Shown here piece after piece: positions 63,296 to 64,000 of a DNA stretch of 64,000 nt (position 1 is the stretch's first letter; each line of letters opens with the position of its first letter). Origin of the DNA: Nostoc sp. WHI (GTDB taxonomy: Bacteria > Cyanobacteriota > Cyanobacteriia > Cyanobacteriales > Nostocaceae). The DNA lies in assembly GCF_015714725.1 (NCBI RefSeq), contig NZ_WBKM01000366.1, positions 1 to 64,000 of the forward strand, in the 5' to 3' direction. Both the position numbers and the translations under genes were made by a program. Below the pieces are notes generated by a model, which saw only the letters and a program-made list of their open reading frames with translations, ran no database searches and was not told where the DNA came from.

Positions 63296-64000
63296 ATGTC
63301 CAGAGCTACTGTAATTGGATTGGGAAAGTCCGGTGTTGCTGCGGCGAGATTGTTGAAACGGGAAGGTTGGGAGGTAGAGCTGAGCGATGGCAACACCTCC
63401 GAAACCCTCCTCCAACAACAACAAGAACTCGCTGCCGAGCAAATAACCGTTAAACTAGGCCAATCCCTAGAGTTGAATGGTACTAATTTACCCCAATTAA
63501 TAGTTGTTAGTCCTGGCGTACCTTGGGATATTCCCGTATTAGTTGAGGCGCGCCAATTAGGTATTGAAACCATCGGTGAAATAGAACTCGCTTGGCGAAA
63601 TTTGCGATCGCTACCTTGGGTAGGAATTACCGGCACTAACGGCAAAACTACTACCACAGCTTTAATTGCTGCCATTTTCCAAGCAGCAGAATTAAATGCA
63701 CCCGCCTGCGGTAATATTGGCTACGCTGCTTGTGAAGTTGCACTATCCGACAGGGAACAGAGGATAGGGGATAGGGAAAGAGGTGTGGAAACTCCAATCC
63801 AAAATCCAAAATCTAAAATCCAAAATTGTATTGATTGGGTAATTGCAGAAATTAGCAGCTATCAAATAGAATCTTCTGTCTCTCTTGCACCTCGTATCGG
63901 TGTTTGGACGACTTTTACACCGGATCATTTGAGTCGCCACAAAACTTTAGAGAACTACTACAATATCAAAGCAAAGCTATTGCATCAGTCCGAGTTGCAA
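63296..64000 (+). CDS. murD: UDP-N-acetylmuramoyl-L-alanine--D-glutamate ligase, 3' end outside window
   Basis: The first 235 codons of murD are present. The protein adds D-glutamate in peptidoglycan synthesis in the cytosol. It has [17 protein letters not shown], the P-loop [14 protein letters not shown] (110-123), [12 protein letters not shown] and [15 protein letters not shown]. Between the last two blocks about 25 extra residues (152-177) are encoded by heptanucleotide repeats in frame (63745-63830). The frame stays open, so the gene may still be functional. It follows glyS by 82 bp. Confidence 0.92.
   Translation, partial: MSRATVIGLGKSGVAAARLLKREGWEVELSDGNTSETLLQQQQELAAEQITVKLGQSLELNGTNLPQLIVVSPGVPWDIPVLVEARQLGIETIGEIELAWRNLRSLPWVGITGTNGKTTTTALIAAIFQAAELNAPACGNIGYAACEVALSDREQRIGDRERGVETPIQNPKSKIQNCIDWVIAEISSYQIESSVSLAPRIGVWTTFTPDHLSRHKTLENYYNIKAKLLHQSELQ
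63745..63830. repeat. Heptanucleotide repeat array inside murD
   Basis: Two 7-bp arrays: GGATAGG-type units (63763-63780) and AATCCAAAATCCAAAATCTA units (63794-63827). The latter is the complement of the TTTTAGA array at 2904-2936. The insertion preserves the murD frame. Confidence 0.8.

Noticed and set aside
63220-63675. 151-codon minus-strand frame opposite murD
   Set aside because: murD is supported on the plus strand by its P-loop and other motifs; the opposite frame is its shadow.

Overview
The window looks like chromosomal DNA of a filamentous, Nostoc-like (Nostocales) cyanobacterium. Octamer GCGATCGC (HIP1) sites are scattered throughout. Short heptanucleotide repeat arrays and palindromic interspersed repeats fill many gaps. 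The gene set also fits: a divinyl-chlorophyllide reductase (BciB), a Tab2 photosystem-translation factor, the desC-desA-desB desaturase trio, an NdbB-type dehydrogenase, a bacterial-type sucrose-phosphate synthase and PEP-CTERM proteins. No tRNA, rRNA, CRISPR array or intact transposase was recognised.

Layout. 0.3-6.7 kb: a ClC channel with CBS and USP domains (gating Glu replaced by Gln), PmbA/TldE, Tab2, and a DUF433/DUF5615 toxin-antitoxin-like pair. 6.7-23.2 kb: three NRPS genes on the + strand, C-A-T-TE, C-A-T and TubC-C-A(MT)-T. They are interrupted by a sucrose-phosphate synthase and a membrane-anchored alpha/beta hydrolase. Docking features suggest that the assembly order differs from gene order (middle gene, then third, then first). 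The product would be a small peptide with a branched-chain residue, a probably N-methylated Leu-like residue and a terminal residue of unknown identity. 23.4-36.6 kb: housekeeping and photosynthesis genes (HAD phosphatase, NdbB, FAS1, BciB, GxxExxY protein, PLP lyase, desC/desA/desB, NYN protein, PAP2 phosphatase, zinc-ribbon membrane protein). 37.2-40.4 kb: a minus-strand run with a peroxiredoxin-glutaredoxin fusion, a degenerate alpha/beta hydrolase, a YeeZ-like epimerase and a glutathione peroxidase.

41.5-55.2 kb is a sulfur island: cysK with an Rrf2 regulator, divergent cysE, a Crp-family regulator, two stand-alone NIL-domain proteins, the sulfate transporter genes sbpA-cysT-cysW (no cysA here), a new 54-residue four-cysteine protein and ssuD. 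In its middle lies a tandem duplication of a GT39-like membrane protein; the duplicated unit carries a fragment of the neighbouring NIL gene. 55.3-64 kb: an efflux membrane-fusion protein, a TnpB/IS605 relic, a WcaI-like glycosyltransferase, a duplicated PEP-CTERM gene pair, glyS, and murD running off the end.

The most unusual theme is that repeats normally seen between genes have entered coding sequence in frame: two different palindromic repeats in the adenylation domain of the first NRPS and a heptanucleotide array in murD. Intergenic minisatellites with 21-bp (or 42-bp) units occur at three places and a 20-bp one at a fourth. All family assignments are from reading motifs by eye; no database search was run.
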